A DNA stretch of 64,000 nucleotides from Exiguobacterium aestuarii (GTDB taxonomy: Bacteria; Bacillota; Bacilli; Exiguobacteriales; Exiguobacteriaceae): assembly GCF_020171655.1 (NCBI RefSeq), contig NZ_JAIVAC010000001.1:1550001-1614000 (forward strand). The letters run 5' to 3'. Position 1 is the stretch's first letter, and the number at the start of each line of letters is the position of its first letter. Below are positions 27,234 through 36,338 of the stretch, piece after piece. Below the pieces are notes generated by a model. It made no database searches, was not told the DNA's origin, and saw only the letters and a program-made list of their open reading frames with translations. Made by a program: the position numbers and the translations under genes.

Positions 27234-29951
27234 TTAATCCTCCATACTAAGGATTGCTTCATATATCTTCGAACAGTGTGGATATGAAGGAAATACGGAT
27301 TCCACCTTTTTATTTTCACCAGATTTTAGCACGCCTAAAATCTCATCTATAGAATTAACAACTACCCCTGGCATAGAATGTTCTAATATTGGGCCTTTAT
27401 TATAGTGTTCACTATAAAATTTATCAGCATCAAATTGATAATATATTACCGGTTTACCCATATATGCGAAATCGTACGATATCGAAGAATAGTCTGTAAT
27501 CATTATGTCACTAGTCAAAAGAAGGCTTTGAATATCTTCTTCTCCTCGCATAATTTTAATGACATCATTTTCGACTTTAAAATCATCCGGAAGATATTTT
27601 TTCAAAAGATAATGTGGATAAAAACACATTTCAATATTGTTACTACGTAACCAATCAACAAATTGTACACTTGTCATCAATTCTATAAATCTTCTCCAAT
27701 ATTCTGAAGCCAACAAATCAGAAGATGAAGAGATCCAATGCCTCCATGTTGGAATCAATAGTATTCTACTTTTTTTACTATTATGGTTTTTAGAATTGAG
27801 AATGTGTAAGTTGTCCCATCTTCCTAACCCAGATAAAACAATTTCATTCTTTGTGTAACCATACTCTTCATTTAGATGATTATACTCTTCGGTGGTAGAA
27901 GCTACAAATAACTTATAATTTGCTCTATTTTTATGAAGAACATGATTTAGTCTACTGAATCCAATTACTCCATGTTGAAGGAAAACTTTACTTCTATTTG
28001 ACCAGGTCGGGAAAAATTTATTAATAAGCTTATAACTCTCCGTGTACATATTGGCAGATTCCAAGTAACTATTTATTGATTTAGTTGATGTTAATAGATA
28101 AAGCGTATGTTTTAGTGAGCCATATTCAATAACATTACCTATTTTTTTCACCTTAGAATAATCTTTTGATTTTTTTTCAATCACATAGTAAATCTTATTA
28201 TATTTTTTATTTTCGTTTATGAATTTGAACAAATGATAAGAGTTATCTTGTGCTGTATCTTTTCTTTCTCCAATAAGCCAAGTTTTTTGTGCTCTCAAAT
28301 ATCTTTTAAACAATAAAAAGATAATAGAAACCAACAAAACATTTTTAGTACTTTGTTGTTTACGTGATACTCTTATCATTGATATATACGCTTTTGAAAA
28401 TCGAATAGATTTTTTCACTAAATTTTTAACGCTGTTCTTTTCAACTATCAATTCCAGTTCTTTGTGAGAAGACAATGAAATATTTTTTGATTCAAACGAA
28501 AGACTTCTCAATTGATTTCGCAATTCAGCTAACTCTAGTTTTAGAGTAGAATTCAACTCCGAACCATCTGCAAACTTTTCCTGAAGAAGGATTTTATACT
28601 TATATCCGACTATTAACTGATTCAAATCAATGCATAGATTATTAAATCCTGATTTCGAGTAGTCAATTCTATTGTCCCCGTTTACGAATGATACGTCTGT
28701 CCTCATTTCCGTATCCCATTTTAGCTCACTTTTATTTCCTTTTGAGTCTAGTAAATAAAATGAAATAGAAATAACATCTTTATTAGATACGTACTTCGCA
28801 TATGAATATCCATGCAATAATAGTTTATCGTTCTCAAAAGATAATCTCTCCACTTTAGAAAAACTCTCAATTTTATCAATTTTCAAGTATGAATTGGTAG
28901 ATTCTAAAGGTTCAGCCCAGTAATGATAGAACTGGTTATGAATTACTTTATATACGGTTTTTTTCTTTTTCTGTTCCCACTCTAATACTGCAATTATTTT
29001 TTCAATTTCTTCAGAGGAGATTATTTCCAAAAATATTTTTTGTTCAGTAGTTAGTTCCTCGAGTTCTAAAGAGGAGTGGTGTAATGAATTCGCAAACTCT
29101 TTTAACATCACTGCTAATTGAGGAAGTATGTCTTGTTGTTCAGACTTTAGAACTTCTTTTAATAGATTATACAAATAATTGAATTGTCGAATTTCCACAT
29201 ATTTCGAGCTCAAGTGAGAATTACTATATAGTTGGTAAATTGCGCCCTCTACTTTTACTATCTGATTTATCATTTCTAATTTCCTACTGCTAGAAAGAGT
29301 CAGATTTGATCCTTTTCTATAAAATAAATAATCGCGAGGGTCTACAAATATTTTTGAGCTATATAAGTAAAACTCCTGAGTAAATAATAAATCTTCACCA
29401 ACAAAGATATCTTCATCAAAATATATTTTATTCTTTAAAATAATGTCTGTTTTAAAAATTTTATTACAAACTGAAGGAGTTAAATGTAATTCAGGGTTTT
29501 CATTAATCGTTTTGACTCCAGTATAATGATCTTTAAATACTTGGTTATTTAAATATGAAATTCTCCATTTAGATTTTTCATTAAATGATTGAATATTACC
29601 AATTATCATAGAGTACTTATTTTTTTTAATTAATTTTAGATAATCAGATAAGATTTTTGTTGAAATGTAATCGTCCGAGTCTAAAAATGTTACGTATTCT
29701 CCTGATGCATGATTAATTCCAATATTTCTAGAAGTCGATACTCCCACATTTTTTTGATTTTTAATAATTATGCTATTTGGATTTTTATTTACAAATTCTT
29801 CAATTAATTTTAAACTTTCATCTTCTGAGGCATCATCTATAAAAATCAGCTCTACAGAATCGTCTAGTTTTGTTAATGAAGTTAAGCAATCCAACACCAA
29901 GTGACCCTTATTATAATTAGTAATTATGATGCTTAATAGTTTATTACTCAT
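27234..29951 (-). CDS. Bimodular GT2 / TagF-type glycerophosphotransferase
   Basis: 905 residues. The N-terminal GT2 module (about 1-230) has LSIIITNYNKG, FIDDASEDES, NVGVSTSRN and DSDD (91-94). A middle region includes a beta-rich part (about 365-475). The C-terminal module (about 560-905) is of the CDP-glycerol:poly(glycerophosphate) type (TagB/TagF, Glyphos_transf). It carries QHGVIG (from 659), LSGLGRWD, IPTWRHW, FYPHY, and ITDYSSISYDF (from about 818) followed by GKPVIYYQFD. It probably alternates sugar and glycerol- or polyol-phosphate addition. Such fusions occur in polymerases for complex teichoic acids and some capsules. It is the first gene of the AT-rich leftward run. Confidence 0.85.
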   Translation of the reverse strand: MSNKLLSIIITNYNKGHLVLDCLTSLTKLDDSVELIFIDDASEDESLKLIEEFVNKNPNSIIIKNQKNVGVSTSRNIGINHASGEYVTFLDSDDYISTKILSDYLKLIKKNKYSMIIGNIQSFNEKSKWRISYLNNQVFKDHYTGVKTINENPELHLTPSVCNKIFKTDIILKNKIYFDEDIFVGEDLLFTQEFYLYSSKIFVDPRDYLFYRKGSNLTLSSSRKLEMINQIVKVEGAIYQLYSNSHLSSKYVEIRQFNYLYNLLKEVLKSEQQDILPQLAVMLKEFANSLHHSSLELEELTTEQKIFLEIISSEEIEKIIAVLEWEQKKKKTVYKVIHNQFYHYWAEPLESTNSYLKIDKIESFSKVERLSFENDKLLLHGYSYAKYVSNKDVISISFYLLDSKGNKSELKWDTEMRTDVSFVNGDNRIDYSKSGFNNLCIDLNQLIVGYKYKILLQEKFADGSELNSTLKLELAELRNQLRSLSFESKNISLSSHKELELIVEKNSVKNLVKKSIRFSKAYISMIRVSRKQQSTKNVLLVSIIFLLFKRYLRAQKTWLIGERKDTAQDNSYHLFKFINENKKYNKIYYVIEKKSKDYSKVKKIGNVIEYGSLKHTLYLLTSTKSINSYLESANMYTESYKLINKFFPTWSNRSKVFLQHGVIGFSRLNHVLHKNRANYKLFVASTTEEYNHLNEEYGYTKNEIVLSGLGRWDNLHILNSKNHNSKKSRILLIPTWRHWISSSSDLLASEYWRRFIELMTSVQFVDWLRSNNIEMCFYPHYLLKKYLPDDFKVENDVIKIMRGEEDIQSLLLTSDIMITDYSSISYDFAYMGKPVIYYQFDADKFYSEHYNKGPILEHSMPGVVVNSIDEILGVLKSGENKKVESVFPSYPHCSKIYEAILSMED

Positions 29952-29987
29952 AGTGTACTCACTTTCTAAAAATAAATATGGTTATAT

Positions 29988-30359
29988 TTACTCATTAATC
30001 ATCGTGGCCTGTCCACCTTGCCAGAACCACGTATCATTCTCTTTTACATATAGATGAAGCGCCCAAAAACGACCTTCATATGCATTTGTACCCAAAATAA
30101 AACGTTCCTCGAGCAAAAGTTGGACAACAGCTAAGTCCCCTTTAATTGTTTCCTCAAATGTAATGGTGTCTTGTGCAATCCATTGAATAGTTGTCGGATC
30201 AACATATTGATCCAAAAATGTTTCTTTATCGAACTGACGTCCACTCGAATCGACATAGCGGAACGAGTGATGCATCAATGACTCGACCGCTTCAATATCT
30301 CCACTTACTTGAAAAGCTGAGCGTTCATCAGAAAGTTGTTTCATGTTGAGTGTCTCCAT
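29988..30359 (-). CDS. NTF2-like (DUF4440/SnoaL-type) protein
   Basis: 123 residues with a single NTF2-like cone fold: an N-terminal helix (LSDERSAFQVSGDIEAVESLMHHSF is the repeated pattern of the family), then strands ending in WALHLYVKENDTWFWQGGQATMI. No catalytic role can be assigned. The start at 30359 follows GGAAGGG by a normal distance; a longer frame exists without support. It lies only 36 bases before the capsule operon on the same strand, so its promoter may read into that operon. Confidence 0.75.
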   Translation of the reverse strand: METLNMKQLSDERSAFQVSGDIEAVESLMHHSFRYVDSSGRQFDKETFLDQYVDPTTIQWIAQDTITFEETIKGDLAVVQLLLEERFILGTNAYEGRFWALHLYVKENDTWFWQGGQATMINE

Positions 30360-30383
30360 AGTTGTCCCTTCCTTTCCTCGCCT

Positions 30384-30389
30384 ATCATA
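30384..30389 (-). promoter_or_regulatory. Possible extended -10 promoter upstream of the NTF2-like gene
   Basis: On the minus strand TGGTATGAT gives an extended -10 (TG-N-TATGAT) about 25 bases before the start at 30359. No good -35 is seen. It could also feed the whole leftward capsule/Kdo operon, since no terminator was seen between. Confidence 0.4.
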
Positions 30390-30548
30390 CCACAACTTGA
30401 ATCTATCCTAAATCACCCCCGTTTTACTCACATACCGAAACGTACTCCCCTTATGATGAAAAGACAAAAGCATATATGAAAAGAAAGGCTGTATACTAAA
30501 AAATGGAATTATCATTCTGAAAATTACTATACAAAAGAGGTGTAAACC

Positions 30549-32780
30549 GTGAAACGCATTTTTAGTCTATGGCTTTTGATTTTATCTTTTTCACTATCCT
30601 CTGTCTCTGCAGAGGAATCTAACGTCATGATTTTAGCTGGAACAACGATTTATGAAGATATTCAAGAAACTATCATATTACAAGAAACACAACATGACGT
30701 CATCGCGTATGTACAATCTATTTCACAAACGCATACATTCGTACAAATCGGGGATGTAAAAGGATTTATTCGAAACGAGAATGTTCAACACTCAAAAAGG
30801 ATGTATGTCATACGTGAAACGACGATGAAAGATAATGATCACCAATCGGTTACTTCATTACCGTTTCATTCAATTGTTCAAGTGTTTGATGTAGGAACGC
30901 AGCCACTTGTTCAAACGATTGAAGGTACATGGGTTGATCGCTCTGCCCTCTCGGATAATCCCGTCACTCCGACAACCTACTATATGAAGTCAAACAGTGA
31001 TGTTTATCTTTTGGCCGGTGAACAGGAGATTAATTCCCTTACGTTAGGACAATCTGTTCAAGGATATGGTGAACTCGAAGGGTACCTTCGGATTAAATTA
31101 GATGGACAGTTTGTATTTATCTCCATACAGAATGTGAGTGACACCCCTGTTCAAACCGGACAACAATTTGTCTTTTCTTCCACACCGTATTATCAAGACC
31201 TCGGTCAAACAACTCTCGGCTCATTCTCTCGTGGCGAGCTAGTCACGACTTATGGGATTGAACAAGGATTTGCTCGTGTTCTTACGAAGAATGGATTTGT
31301 CTTTGTGAAACAAACTGATTTGATTGATAAAATGCCGACATATAGCAAAACGGGATCTCGTTACGTACAGGCTGACATTCCTATTTATCGTGATCTTGAT
31401 AGAAAAGAAACTGTCGGTACATTTAAACGTGACCAAAAGATAGACGTATACGGAACAGATTACAATTTTACTCGTGTATTTATCAACGGACAATTTTATT
31501 TCGTTGAATCCAACAAACTTGGAACGAAACGTCCACCGTACTTATCAACCGGAAAACGTTATGTATTAAAGAATACGCCACTTTATTCAAGCGCATCCAC
31601 TTCGTTCAAAACTACTTTATCTTTTAAGCGGGGAGAACAAATCACAATCTACGGAACATCTGGAGCCTATACAAGCGTTCAGGTAAAAGGAACATATTAT
31701 TTTGTTCCAACGAGTATACTTGGAACAAAAAAACCTCCGTTATATGACGCAACAGGAAAACGATATATTCGCTATGACAATGTAAGCATTTATTCTGCCC
31801 CTTCAACGTCGAAACGCGTCTCTCGTCTCAAGCGTGGACAAATCGTTGAAACATTCGGTACGACTGGTTACTATACACGAATTCGCGTCAATAACAGTTA
31901 TCGATATATCGCGACGAACTACTTGACTCTTAATAAACCGGTCGCAAAACCAAAAGCAGGAACTGTTTTTTATGTTCAATTTAATGGAACGCCATACTTC
32001 CATACTGATGTTGCGTATACACGACCTGCAGGAACGCTTGCGCGCGGAACAAAACTGATTGGTATTCGCTCGATTGATGATGATTTTTGGTATGCTCGCC
32101 TATCGTCTGGTAAACGCGTGTACGTTACAAACCCTTACATTTCAAAAACGAAGCCAAATGCGGTCACGCCAAAATGGGTCAATCCAGCTCGTCACTATGG
32201 AACTACGAAACGTACCGCGTTTTATGCCAATCCGTATGATAAAAAACCAATTGGTTATTTAGATGCTAATCGACGTGTCTATCCTCGCAGTCAACATGGC
32301 GACTCATATTTAGTGCAATACAATTGGCGTCCGGTATACGTAAAGACGTCACAGATTCGCGTCAAATCGGATCCACTGGTCATAAAACGAAGTAACTCAA
32401 GGAATGAGCGATTCATCGCCTCTGCGGTCAATTATTTAGGAACCCCTTATACATGGGGCTCACAATCGCCTCGAAATGGAGGCTTTGATTGTTCCGGATT
32501 AATTCATTACGCATCAAACCAGGCTGGTAAAATCGGTGGGCGTTCAAACGTTTCAGGCTACTGGTATGGTAGCCACTTCAAGAATAAACGAATGAGTCTA
32601 ACAAGTGGTCGACGTGGAGATATGATTTTCTTTGCGGGAACATATCGAAACGGTCCATCGCATATTGGAATCATGCTGAGCAACGAGTTCTTCATCCATG
32701 CAGGTGGCGAAACACTTCAAATTAACTCGATTCATGATCCACAATGGCGTCCATATTTCCTCGGCTATAAATCGCTCTGA
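30549..32780 (+). CDS. Secreted SH3-like repeat protein with NlpC/P60 endopeptidase domain
   Basis: 743 residues with a GTG start after AGAGGTG. Signal peptide 1-21 (IFSLWLLILSFSLSSVSA). From about 130 to 620 there are six or so SH3-like repeats of roughly 70 residues. A recurring pattern is RYV, IY or LY, then GTFKRGQ, VYGT, a VNG-type turn and YFV. The C-terminal NlpC/P60 domain (about 625-743) has its catalytic Cys648 (FDCSG), His705 (SHIGI) and His717 (FIHAGG). It would cut peptide bonds of the peptidoglycan stem; the repeats would bind the wall. It may be an autolysin. No LPXTG or transmembrane anchor. Confidence 0.88.
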   Translation: MKRIFSLWLLILSFSLSSVSAEESNVMILAGTTIYEDIQETIILQETQHDVIAYVQSISQTHTFVQIGDVKGFIRNENVQHSKRMYVIRETTMKDNDHQSVTSLPFHSIVQVFDVGTQPLVQTIEGTWVDRSALSDNPVTPTTYYMKSNSDVYLLAGEQEINSLTLGQSVQGYGELEGYLRIKLDGQFVFISIQNVSDTPVQTGQQFVFSSTPYYQDLGQTTLGSFSRGELVTTYGIEQGFARVLTKNGFVFVKQTDLIDKMPTYSKTGSRYVQADIPIYRDLDRKETVGTFKRDQKIDVYGTDYNFTRVFINGQFYFVESNKLGTKRPPYLSTGKRYVLKNTPLYSSASTSFKTTLSFKRGEQITIYGTSGAYTSVQVKGTYYFVPTSILGTKKPPLYDATGKRYIRYDNVSIYSAPSTSKRVSRLKRGQIVETFGTTGYYTRIRVNNSYRYIATNYLTLNKPVAKPKAGTVFYVQFNGTPYFHTDVAYTRPAGTLARGTKLIGIRSIDDDFWYARLSSGKRVYVTNPYISKTKPNAVTPKWVNPARHYGTTKRTAFYANPYDKKPIGYLDANRRVYPRSQHGDSYLVQYNWRPVYVKTSQIRVKSDPLVIKRSNSRNERFIASAVNYLGTPYTWGSQSPRNGGFDCSGLIHYASNQAGKIGGRSNVSGYWYGSHFKNKRMSLTSGRRGDMIFFAGTYRNGPSHIGIMLSNEFFIHAGGETLQINSIHDPQWRPYFLGYKSL

Positions 32781-32795
32781 TGAGGTGCATACATG

Positions 32796-33080
32796 ATGTT
32801 TGAATATATTGATCCTTTCTTATGGCAACTTGTCATCGTTCCGTTTCTCACCATTGGTGGTGGTGTCATGGTCGCAATGACTACGAAACGGGTCTGGGTT
32901 GGTCCGCTGGTAACGTTCTTATTTAACGCTATGATCGAATTGACGTACTTTGCCGTCTATTATGACCACAGTCCATTCGATGTCAGTCATCTCAGTTCGT
33001 GGAATGTCATCTTCCCGCTAATTTCACTCTTGTTTTCGTTCATATTCGTCGGATTGTTGAAAACATCGAAATCTGCCTGA
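32796..33080 (+). CDS. Small membrane protein, paralogue 1
   Basis: 94 residues with three predicted membrane helices. The start at 32796 is preferred over the ATG at 32793 because GAGGTG is then 8 bases away. The product MFEYIDPFLWQLVIVP also aligns exactly with the start of the next gene product. It reminds me of small Bacillus membrane proteins of the DUF2651 kind, but this is a weak impression. It follows the NlpC/P60 gene by 15 bases and is probably cotranscribed. Confidence 0.65.
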   Translation: MFEYIDPFLWQLVIVPFLTIGGGVMVAMTTKRVWVGPLVTFLFNAMIELTYFAVYYDHSPFDVSHLSSWNVIFPLISLLFSFIFVGLLKTSKSA

Positions 33081-33115
33081 TGTGTCATGTCTAATCGTTA
33101 ATAGGAGGACTCTCT

Positions 33116-33382
33116 ATGTTTCACTATATCGACCCGTTCTTATGGCAACTCGTGATAGTCCCGACTTTTACGATTGGACTAGGGGTCGCTATCGGACTGC
33201 GCCTGAGGCGTTTGTCTATCACACCACTAATCACGCTCTTGGCATATTTAGGATTGGAATGGTTCATGTATCGTGGCACTCTCTTCTTTTTTACAAAGTG
33301 GTGGCTACTTCCACTCATAGCATTAGGTATTACGTTTACCTTTATCGGAAAACGTCAAATCGATCAACCTTCGACGAAATGA
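33116..33382 (+). CDS. Small membrane protein, paralogue 2
   Basis: 88 residues with three membrane helices. The N-terminal MFHYIDPFLWQLVIVP is nearly identical to the preceding protein, while the rest has diverged (charged loop GLRLRRLS in place of TTKRVWVG). AGGAGG (33103-33108) lies 7 bases before the start. A tandem duplication. The trpE promoter begins at its stop codon. Confidence 0.65.
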   Translation: MFHYIDPFLWQLVIVPTFTIGLGVAIGLRLRRLSITPLITLLAYLGLEWFMYRGTLFFFTKWWLLPLIALGITFTFIGKRQIDQPSTK

Positions 33383-33385
33383 CGC

Positions 33386-33414
33386 TTGACAATATAGCTT
33401 CATCCCGTTAAAGT
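33386..33414 (+). promoter_or_regulatory. Promoter of the T-box/trpEG transcript
   Basis: A perfect TTGACA (33386-33391), spacer of 17 bases, TAAAGT (33409-33414). Transcription would start at about 33421, directly before the T-box leader. Confidence 0.75.
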
Positions 33415-33420
33415 AACGAT

Positions 33421-33698
33421 AACATTCATACGAACTCGCGATGAGAAAGAAGAGTAGCGCGAAGGGACGTCTCCAGAAAGCCGGTGGTCGATGCGAACCG
33501 GTGTCGTGCCTTGCGTGAATGGGCTTTTGAGCGTTCAGACCGACATGTAGGCTCTGACGGGTCCTCCCGTTATCGGGGACAGCGAATGATGGTTCGCGAT
33601 GAGTGGGAAGACAAGGCGTCTTTCAACGAAGGTGGCAACACGGGGAATCTCCTCGTCCTTCATGTCCAATCGGGCATGTGGGGCGGGGAGATTTTTTT
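33421..33698 (+). ncRNA. T-box leader (tryptophan) of trpEG
   Basis: A structured leader of about 280 bases. The 14-base T-box region is present in variant form as AAGGTGGCAACACGG (33629-33643), followed by a terminator. Near the 5' end AGTA (33453-33456) fits the loop-E side of the specifier bulge. On the far side of Stem I, GAATGG at 33517-33522 gives a specifier TGG (33520-33522), the Trp codon. Uncharged tRNA-Trp would pair with the specifier and the T-box and allow read-through into trpE. The specifier agrees with the downstream genes. A 33484-33705 reading frame inside it is not a gene. Confidence 0.85.
33646..33698 (+). terminator. Regulated terminator of the T-box leader
   Basis: AATCTCCTCGTCC (33646-33658) pairs with GGGCGGGGAGATT (33681-33693) through two G-U pairs. 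An inner stem CATGTCC/GGGCATG extends it, and a run of seven T (33692-33698) follows. It competes with the antiterminator formed with the T-box bases. Confidence 0.85.
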
Positions 33699-33718
33699 AG
33701 TTTAAGGAGGAGATTTCG

Positions 33719-35050
33719 ATGCAACAACTGATCATCAATGGCGACGAATTAACACCGGTGGCAATCTTTCACCGTCTGCAAGGTGAACGTAAGGTCCTGC
33801 TCGAGAGTCGGGCGGAAGGCAAGCACGGACGCTATTCCATCATCGCAGCGAATCCGGTCGAGACGATCCGCGTCGATGGGAACGACGTGACAGATTCGAC
33901 CGGCACCATCTATGCGAACGATCCGCTCCACGCCCTATCTGAACGTATCACACGTGAAGATATCACTGCACCGTATCCGTTCATCGGGGGTGCCGTCGGC
34001 TATATCGGCTACGACTTACTTCGCGTGTATGAACCGATCCCAAACACACCGACGGAGACGCGCGATTTACCGGACGCCCTCTTCCAGCGCTATGAGACGG
34101 TCGTCTTATACGACCATCTCGAAGAACAGGTCGTCTTGATCGATACGAGTGAGACGGATGCTACGATGCGACTCGAGTCTATCCGTGAACAGCTCGAGAC
34201 ACCGGAGACACACGCCCTCGAACCGGTCGTCCGGACGAGCGAACAGCTTTTGACGACAAAAGATGAGTTCATCGACCGTGTCCTCCAGGCGAAAGAGGCA
34301 ATTCTTGCAGGTGAAGTCTTCCAACTCGTCTTGTCGCAACGCATCGATGCCACATTCACCGGTGACCCGTTCCACTTTTACCGGACGCTCCGCAAACAAA
34401 ACCCGAGCCCGTACTTGTTCTACATCGACCTCGGGGAAGCCATCGTCCTCGGCGCCTCACCTGAGAGTCTCGTCCGTGTCGAAGACGGCAAAGTGACGAC
34501 GAACCCGATCGCCGGCACACGTCCACGTGGAAAGACCGTCGAGGAAGATATGCGTCACGCGGAGTCGCTGCTGCAGGACGAAAAGGAACTCGCCGAACAC
34601 CGGATGCTTCTCGACCTCGGACGGAACGATATCGGTCGTGTCGCTAAAGTCGGCACAGTCACGATCCCAAAACACATCGAGCTCGAACGGTTCAAAAATG
34701 TGATGCATCTCGTATCCGAAGTCGAAGGTGAACTACGGGCAGACGTGACGCCAATCGATGCGCTCCGCGCCTGTCTTCCAGCCGGTACCGTTTCGGGTGC
34801 CCCGAAGATTCGGGCGATGCAACTCATTGACGAGCTCGAGACGGTCAAGCGCGAAGTGTACGCCGGGGCGGTCGGCTATCTCGACGTCCGAGGTGGATTC
34901 GACTTTGCTCTCGCCATTCGGACGATGGTCATCCAAGGTGACACGGCCCACGTCCAAGCTGGTGCCGGCATTGTCTATGATTCGGACCCCGTATCAGAAT
35001 ACGAAGAAACGCTGCATAAAGCCAAATCCCTATTGGAGGTGTTCGCATGA
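33719..35050 (+). CDS. trpE: Anthranilate synthase component I
   Basis: 443 residues of the chorismate-binding family; shorter at the N-terminus than many TrpE proteins but complete in the catalytic domain. LLES (27-30) matches the tryptophan feedback site of TrpE. PIAGTRPRG, DEKELAEHRMLLDLGRND and LPAGTVSGAPK are active-site blocks. It makes anthranilate from chorismate with ammonia from TrpG. PabB was considered, but the LLES motif and the Trp T-box upstream favour TrpE. AAGGAGG lies 8 bases before the start. The last bases overlap trpG by ATGA. Confidence 0.88.
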   Translation: MQQLIINGDELTPVAIFHRLQGERKVLLESRAEGKHGRYSIIAANPVETIRVDGNDVTDSTGTIYANDPLHALSERITREDITAPYPFIGGAVGYIGYDLLRVYEPIPNTPTETRDLPDALFQRYETVVLYDHLEEQVVLIDTSETDATMRLESIREQLETPETHALEPVVRTSEQLLTTKDEFIDRVLQAKEAILAGEVFQLVLSQRIDATFTGDPFHFYRTLRKQNPSPYLFYIDLGEAIVLGASPESLVRVEDGKVTTNPIAGTRPRGKTVEEDMRHAESLLQDEKELAEHRMLLDLGRNDIGRVAKVGTVTIPKHIELERFKNVMHLVSEVEGELRADVTPIDALRACLPAGTVSGAPKIRAMQLIDELETVKREVYAGAVGYLDVRGGFDFALAIRTMVIQGDTAHVQAGAGIVYDSDPVSEYEETLHKAKSLLEVFA

Positions 35051-35622
35051 TTCTCCTCATCGACAACTATGATTCGTTCACGTATAACGTCTATCAGGAC
35101 GTCGCCCGATTTAGTGACGTCTGTGTCATTCGAAATGATGAACATACTATAGAAGAAATCCGTCGTATGAACCCGAGTGGGATCATCCTTTCTCCAGGTC
35201 CTGGTGGTCCAAAAGATGCAGGTGTCTCGCTTGCGGTCGTTCGACAATTGTCCGGGTACGTTCCGATTCTCGGGGTCTGTCTCGGTCATCAGGTCATCGC
35301 TGAGGCGTTCGGCGGTGTCGTCGGTCGGGCGAACGAGGTCATGCACGGGAAAGTGTCGCGCATCAATACGTCACCGAGTGTCTTATTCGAAGGCTTGTCG
35401 ATGGATGTCATGCGCTATCACTCGCTCGTTGTACAAGAGACAGAACTGATTGTCACGGCAGAGACGACAGACGGTGTCATCATGGCACTCGAACATCCGA
35501 CCCATCCGACGTATGGCGTCCAGTTCCATCCTGAGTCGATCGGTACACCAGATGGTCGCAGTATCTTTGAACGTTTCGTCCAGCTGTGCACGAAAAAACC
35601 GGGGCGAATGTCCCCGGTTTGA
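35047..35622 (+). CDS. trpG: Anthranilate synthase component II (glutamine amidotransferase)
   Basis: 191 residues, class I glutamine amidotransferase. Catalytic Cys78 is in GVCLGHQ, with His161 and Glu163 in FHPES; the oxyanion region is SPGPGGP (49-55). It gives ammonia to TrpE. Proteins of this group can also serve PabB, so an amphibolic role in folate synthesis is possible. It is coupled to trpE by a 4-base overlap. Its last codons form the terminator of the convergent gene. The other trp genes are not in the window. Confidence 0.88.
   Translation: MILLIDNYDSFTYNVYQDVARFSDVCVIRNDEHTIEEIRRMNPSGIILSPGPGGPKDAGVSLAVVRQLSGYVPILGVCLGHQVIAEAFGGVVGRANEVMHGKVSRINTSPSVLFEGLSMDVMRYHSLVVQETELIVTAETTDGVIMALEHPTHPTYGVQFHPESIGTPDGRSIFERFVQLCTKKPGRMSPV
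35594..35621 (-). terminator. Terminator of the siderophore operon, inside the end of trpG
   Basis: A 9-bp GC-rich stem (AAACCGGGG 35596-35604 with 35612-35620). The minus strand continues TTTTTTCG, so it stops the leftward operon. It overlaps the last trpG codons and may work in both directions. Confidence 0.75.
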
Positions 35623-35625
35623 GTA

Positions 35626-36321
35626 TCAGCCTAAAAAGTCTTCACGCTGAAAATCGTGCTTGTCGATTTTGATGTTGTCACAGGCTACCCCGTTCGTCCG
35701 GAGCACGTGAATCGTCTCGCGTAACAGTTCGTCACTGCCGACGATATAGAATAATCCATCTGGATCGGCAGCCAACGCTTCAATTCGTTCATAGTAGTCT
35801 TTCCGACTCGGCACGAACTCTGACGTGAAGTGCTCGTTCGATTCGAAGACGTCACTGAACAGATACGCTGTCGACGAATCGACGTTCAACGAATGGAGAT
35901 GCGGCACACCTTCCCCGTTCGCCAAGTACTCGAGGACGATCGGACGGAATGTCGCAAGTCCGACACCCGCCGATAACAGATAGACGTTCTTTCCACTCCG
36001 CTCGAGCGGGACGTTCGAGTGTGTCTTGAACAAGGCGACCTTGTCCCCCGGCACCATGTCGCGAAGGATGGATTTGAACGTCGAACATTCTGACTTGATG
36101 CGGGTCGTGATGCCGATTGCCCCTTCGTACGGCAACGTCGAAATCGACATATGGCGAACGAGGCTTCGGTTCGGCTTGTCCCCGGCGTTGAATCCTTCGA
36201 GCGCGAGATGCGTATGCGCCCCTTCTTGCCACGTGAACTCAGGAGGTAACGCGAGATGGAACGTGTATGTATCGGGTGCTTCGTTCACGATTTTTGTGAT
36301 GGGTGTCCAATCAATTTTCAT
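35626..36321 (-). CDS. FAD/NAD(P)H-dependent reductase, probable ferric-siderophore reductase
   Basis: 231 residues of the ferredoxin reductase fold. The flavin-binding barrel (about 5-100) contains RHMSISTLP with the Arg-x-x-Ser flavin motif. The nucleotide-binding half (about 105-231) starts YLLSAGVGLATFRPIV and ends with YIVGSDELL. There is no 2Fe-2S domain. It is the last gene of a siderophore uptake operon, 17 bases after the ATPase gene, so reduction of imported ferric siderophore to release iron is a likely job. This role is inferred from position. Confidence 0.75.
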   Translation of the reverse strand: MKIDWTPITKIVNEAPDTYTFHLALPPEFTWQEGAHTHLALEGFNAGDKPNRSLVRHMSISTLPYEGAIGITTRIKSECSTFKSILRDMVPGDKVALFKTHSNVPLERSGKNVYLLSAGVGLATFRPIVLEYLANGEGVPHLHSLNVDSSTAYLFSDVFESNEHFTSEFVPSRKDYYERIEALAADPDGLFYIVGSDELLRETIHVLRTNGVACDNIKIDKHDFQREDFLG

Positions 36322-36338
36322 GTGAATTCTCCCTTTCG

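Noticed and set aside
33484-33705. 73-codon frame upstream of trpE
   Set aside because: It lies entirely in the T-box leader and runs through the specifier, T-box and terminator; its composition is explained by RNA structure.
33719-35050. PabB (aminodeoxychorismate synthase) instead of TrpE
   Set aside because: The LLES feedback motif and the tryptophan specifier in the T-box favour TrpE.
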